A stretch of DNA of 6,652 nt from Sphingomonadales bacterium (GTDB lineage: Bacteria; Pseudomonadota; Alphaproteobacteria; Sphingomonadales; Sphingomonadaceae), in NCBI GenBank assembly GCA_025360285.1, contig JANYCM010000015.1:1-6652 (forward strand), given 5' to 3'. A program made the translations under genes and the position numbers. The notes under the pieces were generated by a model that had not been told where the DNA came from, did no database searches, and worked only from the letters and a program-made list of their open reading frames with translations. The first letter of the stretch is position 1; each line of letters opens with the position of its first letter. Shown here piece by piece: positions 5,790-6,652 of the stretch.

Positions 5790-6652
5790 ATGGCTCCGGG
5801 GCTAGCTGTTTGGTCCCGGCATTTGATGGTGCGGACTCAGAGTGGATCGATCTGGCTCTGTTGTCGAGCATTTGCAGATATATTTGTAGGGTTTGAGGCC
5901 GCGCAGGGTCTTCAGTCGGCGGCCATAATTGTATGCGTTGATGAAGTCACGGAGGTGGACGGTCAACTCGGCATGGCTGTCGTAATGGTAGCGCTTGACC
6001 GTTGCCTCGTTGATTGTGCGGTTCATCCGCTCGACCTGGCCATTGGTCCAAGGATGTTTGATCTTGGTGAGCCGGTGCTCGATGGCGTGCTCGTCACAAA
6101 CGCGGTCGAAGATGTGGTGGAAGGCGTATTTGTGGTGCGCCATGTTGGTGAACTGGATGCCGTTGTCGGTCAGGACGGTGTGGATGACATAGGGCGCGGC
6201 AGCGATCAAGTTGCGCAGGAACTGGGCGGCGATCATCTTGCCGGCCTGCGCGTGCAGCTCAACGAACGCGAACTTACTGGTCCGGTCGATCGCCACAAAA
6301 AGGCACAGTTTGCCCTCGGCGGTTTGCACTTCGGCGATATCGACGTGGAAGTAGCCGATCGGGTAGGTCTTGAACTTGCGCTTCGGCTCCTTGTCTCCCG
6401 TCACCTCGGGTAGCCGGCTGATCCCGTGGCGTTGCAGACAACGATGCAATGACGAGCGCGTCAGATGCGGGATCGTCGCCTGCAAGGCGTAAAGGCAATC
6501 GTCCAGCGGCAGCAGAGTGTGCCGCCGGAATGCAACAATAATCGCCTCTTCCTCGATCGACATTATGGTGGACTTCGGGTCCTTCGGACCCGTGCGCATA
6601 TCGCTGGCCGATGTTCGTCGCTTCCACTTGGCAACCGTCTTCGGGTTGATCC
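5783..6652 (-). mobile_element. IS481-family insertion sequence, partial (5' end beyond the right edge)
   Basis: The element is recognised from its IS481-type DDE transposase. The transposase stop codon is at 5802-5804 and the IS end must lie between there and the CoA-binding gene start at 5750. The boundary given is an estimate: no target duplication or terminal repeat can be checked because the other end is outside the window. It differs in family from the IS630 element at the left edge, so the two do not form a composite transposon. Confidence 0.75.
5802..6652 (-). CDS. IS481-family transposase, N-terminus cut by the window edge
   Basis: The frame is open from the edge. Upstream of the first visible ATG (6599) it continues as INPKTVAKWKRRTSASD, the end of the N-terminal helix-turn-helix that is normal in this family. 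The ATG at 6599 is therefore internal and the true start lies beyond base 6652. Counting from that ATG, a helical linker (about 1-75, with EEEAIIVAFRRHTLLPLDDCLYALQ) is followed by the DDE integrase core: D87 (GYFHVDIAEV), D145 (TVLTDNGIQF) and E190 (TNGQVERMNRT). The last two have 44 residues between them, longer than the 35 of IS3 but consistent with a subgroup of IS481. The C-terminal part ends normally (LSPHHQMPGPNS). No internal stop or frameshift is visible, so the visible part looks intact. The coding strand points toward the CoA-binding protein gene. Confidence 0.9.
   Translation of the reverse strand, partial: INPKTVAKWKRRTSASDMRTGPKDPKSTIMSIEEEAIIVAFRRHTLLPLDDCLYALQATIPHLTRSSLHRCLQRHGISRLPEVTGDKEPKRKFKTYPIGYFHVDIAEVQTAEGKLCLFVAIDRTSKFAFVELHAQAGKMIAAQFLRNLIAAAPYVIHTVLTDNGIQFTNMAHHKYAFHHIFDRVCDEHAIEHRLTKIKHPWTNGQVERMNRTINEATVKRYHYDSHAELTVHLRDFINAYNYGRRLKTLRGLKPYKYICKCSTTEPDRSTLSPHHQMPGPNS

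Noticed and set aside
5790..6413. Open frame of 207 codons on the plus strand opposite the IS481 transposase.
   Set aside because: It is antisense to a transposase with an intact catalytic motif set and has no recognisable motif.
1..6652. A composite transposon carrying the central genes between two insertion sequences.
   Set aside because: The two elements are from different families (IS630 and IS481) and the genes between them are ordinary housekeeping genes with composition like the rest.

Overview
The base composition is strongly GC-rich, and the genes belong to alphaproteobacterial housekeeping families. The gene content and protein sequences suggest a sphingomonad (order Sphingomonadales), most likely a chromosomal segment. 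The assignment is from recognition of protein families, not from a database search.

Layout: the left edge (1 to about 911) holds the 5' part of an IS630-family insertion sequence on the minus strand. Its transposase is split into two frames that meet at a run of eight A residues. Next come rsmE (16S rRNA m3U1498 methyltransferase, minus strand) and ubiA (4-hydroxybenzoate polyprenyltransferase, plus strand), divergent with start codons only 6 bp apart. After ubiA a perfect 16-bp palindrome precedes a gene for a four-helix membrane protein that I do not recognise. A second plus-strand pair follows: pmbA (tldE, the non-catalytic partner of the TldD peptidase) and, 5 bp downstream, an inositol-monophosphatase-superfamily phosphatase, probably CysQ-like. 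The phosphatase gene overlaps, tail to tail by 47 bp, a minus-strand gene for a small CoA-binding Rossmann protein. The right edge (about 5783 to 6652) is the 3' part of an IS481-family insertion sequence whose transposase runs off the window.

The genes are a mixed housekeeping set (ribosome modification, ubiquinone synthesis, peptide maturation, phosphate ester hydrolysis) and not one pathway. The only likely operon is pmbA with the phosphatase. Both insertion sequences point leftward and belong to different families, so they are independent insertions at the borders and not the ends of a composite transposon. rsmE reads into the IS630 transposase, and the IS481 transposase reads into the CoA-binding protein gene.

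I see no strong candidate for a new biological system. The best leads are the palindrome in front of the unrecognised membrane protein, the very compact rsmE/ubiA start region, and the dyad at the IS481/CoA-binding gene junction. There is no gene-free stretch longer than 300 bases.
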